From Allofournierella sp. (GTDB lineage Bacteria > Bacillota > Clostridia > Oscillospirales > Ruminococcaceae): a stretch of 64,000 nucleotides of DNA. The notes below the pieces were generated by a model that worked only from the letters and a program-made list of their open reading frames with translations, did no database searches and was not told the DNA's origin. The DNA is taken from the NCBI GenBank assembly GCA_020025635.1, contig JAHHRU010000002.1:136827-200826 (forward strand), written 5' to 3'. The first letter of the stretch is position 1; each line of letters opens with the position of its first letter. Both the position numbers and the translations under genes were made by a program. Of this stretch, positions 32,392 to 45,677 are shown one piece after another.

Positions 32392-32440
32392 ACAGAAAAA
32401 GCCCCCTGCTTTTTCTGTTAAAAAGCAGGGGGCTTTGCTT
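32392..32440 (-). terminator. Terminator of pckA
   Basis: On the minus strand, AAAGCCCCCTGCTTTTT and AAAAAGCAGGGGGCTTT are perfect arms with a short loop followed by TTCTGTT, 27 bases after the pckA stop. Confidence 0.9.
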
Positions 32441-32467
32441 GTTCGTTAAACTGCCTTCAGGGCAAAC

Positions 32468-34054
32468 TTACTTTGCCTTGGGGCCAGCGTTGACGATCTC
32501 AGCGGGCATGTTGGGATACTTCTTAGCGAAGTTGTCCTGGAACATCTGAGCCAGCTTGTTAGCCTGAGCATCATATGCGTCCTTATCAGCCCACAGGCCG
32601 CGAGCGTCCAGCATCTCAGCGGGAACGTTGGGGCACTCGGTGGGGTAATCAACGTTGAATACGTCGTGGTGCTTCCACTCGCCGGTGAAGCTGTCGTTCA
32701 GAGCAGCGGTGACCATAGCACGGGTGTAGGCCAGCTTCATGCGCTTAGCGCCCATGGAAGCAGAGCCGCCTGCCCAACCGGTGTTGACCAGGTAAACCTT
32801 GGTGCCGTACTTCTCCAGCTTCTCACCCAGCATCTCAGCGTAAACGGAGGGATCCATGGGCATGAAGGGCTCACCAAACAGGGTGGAGAAGGTGGGCTGA
32901 GGCTCGGTAACGCCGCGCTCGGTGCCGGCCAGCTTGGAGGTAAAGCCGGTAACGAAGTGGTACATAGCAGCGTCCTTGTCCAGACGGCTGATCGGAGGCA
33001 GAACGCCGAAAGCATCGGCGGTCAGGAAGATGACAACCTTGGGGATGCCGCCTTCACCGGGGATCTGGCTGTTGGAGATGTAGTCAACAGGGTAGCCCAC
33101 ACGGGTGTTCTCGGTCAGGCTGCCGTCGTCGAAGTCCATCTCGCGGGTCTCGGGGTTCATAACAACGTTCTCAACCAGAGAACCGAAGCGGATGGCGTTG
33201 AAGATCTCGGGCTCGTTCTCAGCCTTCAGGCCGATGCACTTTGCGTAGCAGCCGCCCTCGAAGTTGAACACGCCGTCGGGAGACCAGCCGTGCTCGTCGT
33301 CACCGATCAGCTTGCGGGCAGGATCAGCAGACAGAGTGGTCTTGCCGGTGCCGGACAGGCCGAAGAAGACAGCGGTCTCGTGGGTCTCGGGATCCATGTT
33401 GGCAGAGCAGTGCATGGGCAGAACGTTCTTCTTGGTCATGATGTAGTTCATGGTGGAGAAGACGCTCTTCTTGATCTCGCCAGCGTACTGAGAGCCAGCG
33501 ATCAGGATCTTGTGTGCTTCGTAGTCGATGATGATGGCAGCCTCGCTGTGAACACCGTCGATCTCGGGGATGCACTTGAAGCCGGGAGTAACCAGGATGG
33601 TGTAATCGGGCTCACCGTAGCTTGCCAGCTCCTCCTCGGTGGGACGGATCAGCAGCTGATGGATGAACATGTTCTGGCTGGCCAGCTCGTTCACGATGCG
33701 GAACTTCTGGGTGTACTTCTTGTCAGCGCCTGCGAAGCCGTCAAAGATGAAAGCTTCACGGCCCTGCATGTAAGCAGCAGCCTTTTCCCACAGAGCGTTG
33801 AACTTCTCGCGGGAGATGGGACGGTTCACCTTGCCCCAGGCGATCTCGTTGTGAACGCCCTCGGTATCAACGATGAACTTATCGTCGGGAGAACGGCCGG
33901 TGTACTTGCCGGTGGTGACCAGCAGAGCGCCGGTGTTGGTCAGAGAGCCCTCACCGCGACGCAGAGCAGCCTCAGTCAGCTGAGCGACGGTCAGGTTGCG
34001 ATATACAGCCTTGGGAGCAATAATGCCGAGCTTTTCAATGCCATAGGTTTCCAT
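32468..34054 (-). CDS. pckA: Phosphoenolpyruvate carboxykinase (ATP)
   Basis: 528 aa. Walker-type P-loop FGLSGTGKTTLSAD near residue 236 and metal site GDDEHGW near 255. N-terminal NTGALLVTTGKYTGRSPDDKF and the RYTRAMV-like C-terminal Arg region mark the ATP-dependent family. The start was set at the ATG after GGAGGTAATTGCA. In fermenting gut anaerobes it usually runs toward oxaloacetate, saving ATP. Strongly biased codon use suggests high expression. Confidence 0.97.
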   Translation of the reverse strand: METYGIEKLGIIAPKAVYRNLTVAQLTEAALRRGEGSLTNTGALLVTTGKYTGRSPDDKFIVDTEGVHNEIAWGKVNRPISREKFNALWEKAAAYMQGREAFIFDGFAGADKKYTQKFRIVNELASQNMFIHQLLIRPTEEELASYGEPDYTILVTPGFKCIPEIDGVHSEAAIIIDYEAHKILIAGSQYAGEIKKSVFSTMNYIMTKKNVLPMHCSANMDPETHETAVFFGLSGTGKTTLSADPARKLIGDDEHGWSPDGVFNFEGGCYAKCIGLKAENEPEIFNAIRFGSLVENVVMNPETREMDFDDGSLTENTRVGYPVDYISNSQIPGEGGIPKVVIFLTADAFGVLPPISRLDKDAAMYHFVTGFTSKLAGTERGVTEPQPTFSTLFGEPFMPMDPSVYAEMLGEKLEKYGTKVYLVNTGWAGGSASMGAKRMKLAYTRAMVTAALNDSFTGEWKHHDVFNVDYPTECPNVPAEMLDARGLWADKDAYDAQANKLAQMFQDNFAKKYPNMPAEIVNAGPKAK

Positions 34055-34142
34055 TGCAATTACCTCCAATAAAACATTTATCTGTTTCCAAATATCCGTC
34101 TTGGACTTTGGCGAACAACTTGTTAAAAATTTGATTAATTAT

Positions 34143-34170
34143 ATTATAGCGAAGCCATGGTTTTTTACAA
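34143..34170 (-). promoter_or_regulatory. Promoter of pckA
   Basis: Minus strand TTGTAA (34170-34165) and perfect TATAAT (34148-34143), spacer 16, 90 bases before the start. The rest of the 34055-34607 gap is A/T-rich with no gene; a second structure is the terminator at 34557. Confidence 0.75.
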
Positions 34171-34556
34171 GAGCCTTTATCCCGTTTCTCGCGCATGTAC
34201 AAAAGTTGTGTTTTCAAGACCTTCCCGTTTGTGAAAACTGCAATAGAACAATTTTCTCCGGTTTCAGGCCAAAAACAGCCGCCATGCAGGAAAAGCGTGA
34301 ATTCCGTTTTTTCTTTCAAAAGCCACGCTGAAAGAAACTGTTTTTCAAATTTCTCTCAGTATATATTGTAACGAATTTTTCAAGGTTTGTCCATTGTTTT
34401 TTGGAAATGTTCGGATACCTTTTTTGCCAATCTTTTTGCACAAACCGTCCTTTTTCCACTTTTTGTATTTTCCCGGTGGAAAAAGGGTGCTTTGGGTCGA
34501 AAACATCCGCCTTCCGGCAAAGGCTTTGGGCTGCTTTTTCTGTTCGGGAAAAGCAA

Positions 34557-34592
34557 AGGCGGCCGGGCCAGAAGGCCCCGCCGCCGGATCTT
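34557..34592 (-). terminator. Terminator of the FAD-oxidoreductase gene
   Basis: Minus strand GGCGGCGGGGCC and GGCCCGGCCGCC pair around TTCT and are followed by TTTGCTTTT. Confidence 0.7.
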
Positions 34593-34607
34593 TTTGAAAT
34601 ATGGATT

Positions 34608-36011
34608 TTAGATGCCGTCCCACTCGATGATCTTCTGGCCCATCAGCACACCCATCACACTGGCCATCATCAGGCCGCGGGTCCAGCCGGAAGAATCGCC
34701 CAGGCAGTGCAGGCCCTTCACGTTGGTCACCAGGTCCTCATCCATCCGCACCCGGTTGGAGTAGAACTTCAGCTCCGGGCTGTACAGCAGGGTCTCATCG
34801 CTGGCAAAGCCGGGGACCACCTGATCCAGCATCCGGATGAACTCGATGATGTTGGTCATGGCACGGTAGGGCATGGCTGCGGTGATGTCACCGGCCACCG
34901 CATCCACCAGGGTGGGCCGCACGTTGCTCTGCGAAAGCTCCTTGGGCCAGGTGCGCTTACCGTCCAGGATATCGCCGTAGCGCTGGACCATGATGTGCCC
35001 TGCCCCCAGCATATTGGTCAGCTCGCCAACCTTCTGTGCATACTCAATGGGCTGGTTGAAGGGGTGTGTAAAGTTGTGGCTGCACAGAATGGCCAGGTTG
35101 GTGTTGGAGCTCTTTTTCTCTTTGAAGGAGTGGCCGTTCACCACTGCCAGGTCATTGTCGTAATTTTCCTGGCTGACAAAGCCGCCGGGATTCTGGCAGA
35201 AGGTGCGCACCTTGTTCTTGAAGGGCTTCGGGTAGCCGATCAGCTTGGATTCATAGAGCACCTTGTTGACCTTCTCCATGATCTCATTGCGGACCTCAAC
35301 ACGAACGCCGATGTCCACAGTGCCGGGGTTGTGGGCAATGCCGTGCTCTGCACAGATGCGCTCCAGCCAGTCGGCGCCGCGGCGGCCGGTGGCGATCACG
35401 GTACGCTTTGCCAGGATCTCCTGCTGGCCGCCCTTCTGGTCCTGGATCTTAACGCCCTTGCAGACATCGCCTTCCAGGATGATGTTCACACACTCGCTGC
35501 CAAAGATCATTTCCACACCATGATCGGCAAGATAGATCTGGATGGCATGGTACAGATCCTGGGCCTTTTCCGTTCCCAGATGACGGATGGGACAGTCCAC
35601 CAGCTTGAGGCCGGCGCCAATGGCACGCTTGCGGATATCCTTGATCTCCTCGCCGTCATAAATGCCTTCCACATGGGGATCCGCACCGAACTCCAGATAG
35701 ATTTTATCGGTGTAGTCGATCAGCTCCTGGGCGTGATTTTCACCGATCAGGGTGGGCAGTTCACCGCCCACCTCATAGCTCAGGCTCAGCTTGCCGTCCG
35801 AAAAAGCGCCTGCGCCCGAGAAACCTGTGGTGATGTGGCAGTAGGGCTTGCAGTTGACGCAGTGGCCGACTTCCGCCTTGGGGCAGTGTCTCTTTTCCAC
35901 CGGGCGGCCCTTTTCCACGATCAGGATCTTTTGCTTTGAACCCTTTCGGATCATTTCAAGCGCAGTAAAAATGCCGGCCGGGCCGGCGCCTACGATCACG
36001 AGATCATACAT
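34608..36011 (-). CDS. FAD-dependent dehydrogenase (NAD(P)/FAD oxidoreductase superfamily)
   Basis: 467 aa. Starts at the ATG after GGAGGGCTATCAAAA; residues 3-15 are the dinucleotide fold DLVIVGAGPAGIFTAL. A Cys cluster (KRHCPKAEVGHCVNCKPYC, residues about 45-63) follows. RTVIATGRRGADW is the second nucleotide site. This matches the uncharacterised FAD-dependent dehydrogenase family widespread in Firmicutes and Bacteroidetes. The conserved cysteines suggest a metal or redox site; the substrate is unknown. Confidence 0.8.
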   Translation of the reverse strand: MYDLVIVGAGPAGIFTALEMIRKGSKQKILIVEKGRPVEKRHCPKAEVGHCVNCKPYCHITTGFSGAGAFSDGKLSLSYEVGGELPTLIGENHAQELIDYTDKIYLEFGADPHVEGIYDGEEIKDIRKRAIGAGLKLVDCPIRHLGTEKAQDLYHAIQIYLADHGVEMIFGSECVNIILEGDVCKGVKIQDQKGGQQEILAKRTVIATGRRGADWLERICAEHGIAHNPGTVDIGVRVEVRNEIMEKVNKVLYESKLIGYPKPFKNKVRTFCQNPGGFVSQENYDNDLAVVNGHSFKEKKSSNTNLAILCSHNFTHPFNQPIEYAQKVGELTNMLGAGHIMVQRYGDILDGKRTWPKELSQSNVRPTLVDAVAGDITAAMPYRAMTNIIEFIRMLDQVVPGFASDETLLYSPELKFYSNRVRMDEDLVTNVKGLHCLGDSSGWTRGLMMASVMGVLMGQKIIEWDGI

Positions 36012-36180
36012 TTTTGATAGCCCTCCTGTTAAAAACTCATTGCGGCAAAACACAAAAAAGCCGGCCGCCAGTGGGACTGGCAGCCGGTATTCTTTAAGCA
36101 ATTTGCCTTATCCTTATAATTATTACCACAGTTTTTACTTTTTGTCAATACTTTTTTACAGTTTGATGCGTTTCTGCGGC

Positions 36181-36771
36181 TCAGCCCTTGGCTGCTTCCA
36201 AAATCAGGCGGGCACAGGTTTCGGCACCCAGCTCTGCATTCAGGCACAGATCATAGTGCTCGGCAGCGCCCCAGCGGAACTCGGTATAATAATTGTAGTA
36301 GCCGGAACGGCGTTTATCCTCTTTGTGAATGAGGCTTTCCAGCTCCCGGTCGGTCATTTCCCGGGGAAGCTGCCCGCTTTTGCGGCCCCACTGCTTGCGG
36401 AACTCGAGCCCCCCATGGAGGAATACCGACAGCACCCTGGGGTCCTCCCGAAGCACATAGTCCGCGCAGCGGCCCACGATCATACAGGGGCCTTTTTCTG
36501 CCAGCTGCCGGATCACCTGCGACTGGATGATGAACACCTGATCACTCAGCGGCAGCTCCGCTCCCATGGTGTAAAGGCCGTACAAAAGGCTTCCGGTGTG
36601 GCGTTTTTCGCTGGCGGCAATGGCTTCTTCGGTCAGGCCGCTCTTTTGAGCCGCCATCGTGATCAGTTCCTTGTCATAGCAGGGAATATTCAGGGTCTTT
36701 GCCACTTCCTGTGCAATATTGATGCCGCCGGTGCAGAACTGACGGCTGAGGGTGATGATGGTGTGTTCCAT
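36181..36771 (-). CDS. Cytidylate kinase-like family protein
   Basis: 196 aa. The P-loop is degenerate: LSRQFCTGGINIAQEVAK aligns with the family's SRx(Y/F)GSGG pattern. It keeps DKELITMAAQKSGL and the GRCADYVLR segment. Members of this cytidylate-kinase-like family have no established substrate. The start follows AAGGAGG; the longer frame into the upstream gene was rejected. Confidence 0.8.
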   Translation of the reverse strand: MEHTIITLSRQFCTGGINIAQEVAKTLNIPCYDKELITMAAQKSGLTEEAIAASEKRHTGSLLYGLYTMGAELPLSDQVFIIQSQVIRQLAEKGPCMIVGRCADYVLREDPRVLSVFLHGGLEFRKQWGRKSGQLPREMTDRELESLIHKEDKRRSGYYNYYTEFRWGAAEHYDLCLNAELGAETCARLILEAAKG

Positions 36772-36799
36772 AAATTCAGCCTCCTTGCAAAATAACGAT

Positions 36800-38146
36800 T
36801 TATAATGTGATCTCGCCCACCAGCGTATTGCCGCTGGGCCAGACTGCATACACCGTAAGTTTGGTCCCTTCGGCCCGGAACTCCTGCGGGACACAGACAC
36901 TTCCTTTGGGCCCGGGTGTAAGGTAGCAGAACTGCTTATGAGCGGTGGTTGCCCAGGCCGTTTCACTGCGGACAGCCGCCATCAGGCTGCCGGAAAACTC
37001 CTCCGGGATGGGATGGTCCCTTCCCTCACAGTCCTGGAACAGATAGCAGCCCGGTGCATCCAGCTCCCGCAGGCTCATATGGCGGCGCTGGGGCACCCCG
37101 ATGCCCAGCTGCTTTTGATGAAAACCGCCCATTACCAGCGCAAGGCCGGTATAGGCCGGCCAGAACTCTTCTGCCAGATAGCGTTTTTCCGCCTCCCGGT
37201 CGGTGGGGGCGTGGCTGTCGTTCACCAGCGCAAACACTTCCCCGGTATGCTCCAAAGCAAAGCCCCGCAGCGGCATCAGCTGGCGCTGGCCCGCCGAGAA
37301 GCTTCCGCTGAGCACCGGCAGATAATTTTTGGCAGCTTCGGCCTGCTCTGCCGCATAATTCAGCTCCACCGCAACCGAGCGGCCGGCCTTGATATGTTCC
37401 CACACGGCGGCAGGGTCCAGATAGGCAAGGTAAGCTTCATAGCCCCAGGTGCCTGCCGCGGCTGCGGCGAAACTCTGGTTTTTGCAGTTTTTCAGGTTGT
37501 GGTCATACATCACCTGGGTGAGCTCTTCCGGCAGGATGTCCTGCCCCCACCGGTTCAAAAGGCCTGCAAGCGCACAGGGGCCGTCCATCTGCTCCCGGAA
37601 AGCGGGGTCCCGCACCATCTGGCTGTAAGCAGGCAGGCGCAGAAGCCGGCCATAGGGCTCGGCCGCACCGCCCACCACCTCAGCCTGCTGAACGCTGGCG
37701 CTGATGAGCCGCACCAGCGGGCTCACCCGCTCGTTGTCGGTATAAAGATAGATCCGCAGCTGGGCGGCGCCGGCCCGGCCCTGGGGTACCCGCAGGATGC
37801 CATCCCGGATATAAGCCGGCGGAAGCTCTTCCATGGGCAGCGATGCCCGCTTCAGATAGTTGCTCCATTTGCCAAAGCTCAGCCAGCCGGTCCAGTCGTC
37901 GCCGATGCGCACCCGGCACTGGGCCTCCACAACGGTGCCCTCCGGGGTTTCGGCGTTCCAGCTCATGGCAAGCCGGGTAAAAGGCATGAATTCCAGCACA
38001 GGAGAGGTATAGCAGCCATACAATACATATTGCCCGGCCATCTGTTCCAGACGCAGTACATTGTCCGCCAGGTTCACGTTTTCCATTTCGCCCTTGACAA
38101 AGACTTCCGTGCCTTTGATGATCGCCAGATTTTTTGTATTTGCCAT
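36800..38146 (-). CDS. C39-peptidase-like protein with degenerate active site
   Basis: 448 aa, no signal peptide. An N-terminal beta domain (to about residue 165) precedes LPAYSQMVRDPAFREQMDGPCALAGLLNRWG, which aligns with the secreted C39-like proteases that read Q-M-V...W-C-S-P-T-S...L-x-Y-W-G. A Cys is kept, but the SPT context is lost. The following catalytic GH is replaced by RGF, so peptidase activity is doubtful. Ribosome site is weak (AGGGTGAG). It may be a carbohydrate- or peptide-binding derivative. Confidence 0.55.
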   Translation of the reverse strand: MANTKNLAIIKGTEVFVKGEMENVNLADNVLRLEQMAGQYVLYGCYTSPVLEFMPFTRLAMSWNAETPEGTVVEAQCRVRIGDDWTGWLSFGKWSNYLKRASLPMEELPPAYIRDGILRVPQGRAGAAQLRIYLYTDNERVSPLVRLISASVQQAEVVGGAAEPYGRLLRLPAYSQMVRDPAFREQMDGPCALAGLLNRWGQDILPEELTQVMYDHNLKNCKNQSFAAAAAGTWGYEAYLAYLDPAAVWEHIKAGRSVAVELNYAAEQAEAAKNYLPVLSGSFSAGQRQLMPLRGFALEHTGEVFALVNDSHAPTDREAEKRYLAEEFWPAYTGLALVMGGFHQKQLGIGVPQRRHMSLRELDAPGCYLFQDCEGRDHPIPEEFSGSLMAAVRSETAWATTAHKQFCYLTPGPKGSVCVPQEFRAEGTKLTVYAVWPSGNTLVGEITL

Positions 38147-38289
38147 TGCTTTTCTCACCCTGTTCCCCCGGCCTTTTGGGCCTTTTATTCTTATCTTAAT
38201 GGTATCGCACCCGCCGCTTTCTGTCAAGAAAAAGAGAGGGCGGCAGGCTGCCTCGGGTCCCGGTTTCCCCGGGCCGCTTTTTACACAAA

Positions 38290-38332
38290 AAAGTCCCCGG
38301 CCGCGGAAACTCCGAAGCGGGGACTTTTTGCT
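38290..38332 (-). terminator. Terminator of the ATP synthase operon
   Basis: AAAGTCCCCG and CGGGGACTTT (38289-38298 and 38317-38326) pair; on the minus strand the stem is followed by TTTTGTG. Confidence 0.85.
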
Positions 38333-38335
38333 TTT

Positions 38336-40170
<1,835 letters not shown>

Positions 40171-41022
40171 TTACTGCTCGGCGCCTGCCACGATCTCGGT
40201 GATCTCCTGGGTGATCGCCGCCTGACGTGCACGGTTGTAGTTCAGGCTCAGGCTGTCGATCATCTCGCCCGCGTTCTTGCTTGCCGCATCCATTGCGGTG
40301 CGGCGGGCCCCCAGCTCGCTGGCAACAGACTCACACAGCGCTCCGTACACGATGCCGGCCAGATACTCGGGCACGATGGCATCGTAGACCTCCTCGCTGG
40401 AGGGCTCGTACAAAGTCAGCTGGCGGGGTCCGGAGCCGGCCGCGCCGGGATCATAGTTCAGTGGCAGCAGCTTCAAAACAGCGGGCTGCTGGCTGAGCAT
40501 GGAAACAAAATTGGTGTAGGCCACATAGATCTCGTCGAATTCCCCTGTAAGGAAACCCTTTGCCAGAATATCGGCAATGGAGAAGCAGCCGCTCACCTCC
40601 AGATCTCCCGCCACCGCAAAACGGTCGGTGAGGATCTCCACATTCCGGCGCTGGTAATAATCCAGCGCCCGCTTGCCAACCGGCAGAACGCAGAACTCTT
40701 TGCCGTCCGCATGGGCGGCAACCGCCTTGAGAATGTTGGAGTTGTAACCGCCGGCCAGGCCCCGGTCACCCGCAATGACCACATAGCAGGTACGCTTTAC
40801 GGTGCGCTGGGTGAGATAGGGGGAATGGAATTCCGCATTGGAATAGGCGATCTGGGTCAGGGCCTCATGCAGCACCTCAAAGTAGGGGCGGCTTTTTTCC
40901 ACCCGCTCCTTTGCGTGGCGCAGCTTGGAGGAAGCCACCAGTTCCATGGCTTTGGTGATCTGCATGGTGCTTTCTACGCTTTTGATGCGCAGCTTGATAT
41001 CCTTCATGGATGCACCGGCCAT
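40171..41022 (-). CDS. atpG: F-type ATP synthase gamma subunit
   Basis: 283 aa. N-terminal helix DIKLRIKSVESTMQITKAMELVASSKL and C-terminal helix SLNYNRARQAAITQEITEIV form the rotating coiled-coil shaft. It starts after AGGAGGGAG, 16 bases after atpA. Confidence 0.97.
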   Translation of the reverse strand: MAGASMKDIKLRIKSVESTMQITKAMELVASSKLRHAKERVEKSRPYFEVLHEALTQIAYSNAEFHSPYLTQRTVKRTCYVVIAGDRGLAGGYNSNILKAVAAHADGKEFCVLPVGKRALDYYQRRNVEILTDRFAVAGDLEVSGCFSIADILAKGFLTGEFDEIYVAYTNFVSMLSQQPAVLKLLPLNYDPGAAGSGPRQLTLYEPSSEEVYDAIVPEYLAGIVYGALCESVASELGARRTAMDAASKNAGEMIDSLSLNYNRARQAAITQEITEIVAGAEQ

Positions 41023-41038
41023 ATAGCTCCCTCCTTAC

Positions 41039-42565
<1,527 letters not shown>

Positions 42566-42568
42566 TTA

Positions 42569-43105
42569 CTAAACAGTCGCCCGCAGCAGTCGGCCCAGTT
42601 CATCCAGTCGGTTCTGGATGGTGCCGTCCAGCTGGGTGCCGCCCACCTCCAGGCGAACACCGCCCATGCAGGCGGGGTCTTCGCGCTGGGTGAGGCTGAT
42701 GGTTTTTCCTGTGATGCGGGCAAGCTTTTCCCGCAGGGCATCCGTCTGGGCATCGGTCATGGGCACAGCCGTGACCGCCACCGCTTCCAAAATGCCGTGG
42801 GCTTCGTTGTAGGCTGCCTTATACTGCTTCTGGCAGTCCGGCAGGCTGCGCATTTCGCCCTTTTCGCACAGGAGCTTCAAAAAGTTCAAAAGATAAGCGT
42901 GTATCTTTCCGGAGAACACTTCGTCCAGCGCCTTGCAGCGCTCGGCGCGGGGAAGGCTGGGCAGGCTCAAAAGCTTGATGTAGTCCGGCTGGGCGCACAT
43001 CAGCTGGCTCACCTGGGTCAGCTCGTCCAAAAGCCGGTCTTCCAGCTTTTCGTCGGCTGCCAGCTCATACAGAGCGTTTCCGTACATCTTTCCGGCTTCG
43101 GTCAT
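42569..43105 (-). CDS. atpH: F-type ATP synthase delta subunit
   Basis: 178 aa with the family's N-terminal helical bundle (YGNALYELAADEKLED) and the C-terminal VRLEVGGTQLDGTIQNRLDELGRLL. It attaches the b-subunit stator to F1. Overlaps atpF by ATGA. Confidence 0.93.
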   Translation of the reverse strand: MTEAGKMYGNALYELAADEKLEDRLLDELTQVSQLMCAQPDYIKLLSLPSLPRAERCKALDEVFSGKIHAYLLNFLKLLCEKGEMRSLPDCQKQYKAAYNEAHGILEAVAVTAVPMTDAQTDALREKLARITGKTISLTQREDPACMGGVRLEVGGTQLDGTIQNRLDELGRLLRATV

Positions 43106-43608
43106 GATTCTTCACCTACGCTTTGGATGAAACGGTCGATCAGCTGCTGGTGATCTTCCTGGCGGATCTCCCGCTCGACCACCTTGCTGGCAATTTCCAT
43201 TGCCATGCCGCCGATCTCCTCCTTGACTTCGCTGAGCGCTTTTTTGCGCTCCTGCTCGATCTCGGTCTCCGCCCGCTCTTTCATGCGGCGGGTGGTGTCG
43301 GCAGCTTCCGCCAGCATCTCATCCGTGCGGCGGGAGGCAGCACGGGAGGCATCGTCCACGATCTGGGCAGCCTCCTGCTTTGCACCGGCAATGCTCTTTT
43401 CATATTCCGCCTTGGCGGTTTCGGCCTCCTGCTCTGCAGAACGGGCCTTTTCGAGCATTTCATCGGCCGCAGCCTGGCGCTGGGCGATGATGTTCTGAAC
43501 GGGCTTGAACAGGAATTTTTTGACCAGAAGGGTCAAAATCAGCAGGTTCAGCAGCTGTGCGACCATTTCCCACGGAACGATACTTACCAAATTCAAAAAT
43601 TCTGGCAA
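43102..43608 (-). CDS. atpF: F-type ATP synthase b subunit
   Basis: 168 aa. One N-terminal membrane helix (MVAQLLNLLILTLLVKKFLF) followed by a long Ala/Glu/Lys/Arg coiled coil that makes the peripheral stalk. Confidence 0.94.
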   Translation of the reverse strand: MPEFLNLVSIVPWEMVAQLLNLLILTLLVKKFLFKPVQNIIAQRQAAADEMLEKARSAEQEAETAKAEYEKSIAGAKQEAAQIVDDASRAASRRTDEMLAEAADTTRRMKERAETEIEQERKKALSEVKEEIGGMAMEIASKVVEREIRQEDHQQLIDRFIQSVGEES

Positions 43609-43644
43609 TTTTCAATTCCCCTTTCTGGGTTTTTGTGCCCGGGA

Positions 43645-44758
<1,114 letters not shown>

Positions 44759-44765
44759 AAAATTG

Positions 44766-45194
44766 TCATTCCTCCTTTTGCGGGTCCGCGTTTTCAGGCG
44801 CGGCGCCCTGTTTGTTGTAATAGCCGGTCAGCTGCATCACCGCAATGGTGATGCGGGGAAACAGCAGCGGCAGGGCTGCTGCCACCCAGTTGAAAACCGG
44901 GAAGGTCACGGCAAGGATGATCCACACAAGCATCAGCAGCATCCGGATGTTATAGGAAAACTGCATGATCTTGCGGCCGCGGGCCTCTTCCGCCTGTGCG
45001 GCCACACGCTGGACCGTGACCCCAAGGAACAGGAAATTGACCACGGCGATCACGCTGCCCAGGATACCGCTCAGCGCCACCGGGCCGCTCATGCGGCCCA
45101 TCAGCGCAAACACCGCAAGCATCACGGCAGCACCGATGCCGGTGCCGGCTGCAATGCGCAGCGTCTCTTTTTTTACAGCGGGCTGTAATTTCAT
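44766..45194 (-). CDS. atpI: ATP synthase subunit I
   Basis: 142 aa with four membrane helices, between atpZ-like and atpB. The hydrophobic pattern and position match the AtpI family that helps assemble the c ring. The ATG at 45194 was chosen because the longer frame reads into the preceding gene; the ribosome site is weak (GCAGG). Confidence 0.75.
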   Translation of the reverse strand: MKLQPAVKKETLRIAAGTGIGAAVMLAVFALMGRMSGPVALSGILGSVIAVVNFLFLGVTVQRVAAQAEEARGRKIMQFSYNIRMLLMLVWIILAVTFPVFNWVAAALPLLFPRITIAVMQLTGYYNKQGAAPENADPQKEE

Positions 45195-45216
45195 AAATAT
45201 AAAACCTGCTTTCTTT

Positions 45217-45480
45217 CTAGCTATGGTGGTTGAAGGCGGGCGGAGCTTTTTCATCGCTTCGCTGCGCTTTGCTGCGGGTATACTTATAAAAGCTCAAAAA
45301 GCTGGCCGCCGAGCCGCCAAGCCCCAGCACAAACGCCGGCACCATGACCCAGAGCGGCGCCGACCATTTTTCTGTGGCAAACCAGGCAAGCCCAATGCAC
45401 AGAACAGGCGGCGTGAGGATCGAAAAGCCCAGCTGCGTAAGCCAGACCAGTTCGCTGAAAAGCCTGTTAAGGTCCTTCAA
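45217..45480 (-). CDS. atpZ: AtpZ/AtpI-type membrane protein
   Basis: 87 aa with two membrane helices (LGFSILTPPVLCIGLAWFATE and VMVPAFVLGLGGSAASFLSF), the pattern of the F0F1-ATPase subunit Ca2+/Mg2+-transporter family at the head of atp operons. A TTG start at 45480 is preferred because GGAGGAGG lies 8 bases before it. The longer frame from 45525 would translate that ribosome site itself. Confidence 0.75.
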   Translation of the reverse strand: MKDLNRLFSELVWLTQLGFSILTPPVLCIGLAWFATEKWSAPLWVMVPAFVLGLGGSAASFLSFYKYTRSKAQRSDEKAPPAFNHHS

Positions 45481-45525
45481 AGCCGTTCCCTCCTCCTGAT
45501 GCGCAGACGTTCCCACATTGACCAC

Positions 45526-45555
45526 ATTATACCAAATCTTTCAATCAAAGCACAA
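45526..45555 (-). promoter_or_regulatory. Promoter of the ATP synthase operon
   Basis: Minus strand TTGTGC (45555-45550) and perfect TATAAT (45531-45526), spacer 18, 45 bases before the first gene. Confidence 0.7.
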
Positions 45556-45677
45556 GCATTTTTGTGTCTAATATGTAAATTTTTTGCGCCTGCCTTTCCC
45601 TGAGGTGTTTTTTTGCCGGTTGCTCTTTGCGGGTGGCTGTGTTAGAATTAGAAAAAAAGAAAGACGGTGTTTCAAAC

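Noticed and set aside
32666..34072. 468-aa plus-strand frame opposite pckA
   Set aside because: pckA carries all catalytic motifs. The shadow is a product of codon bias.
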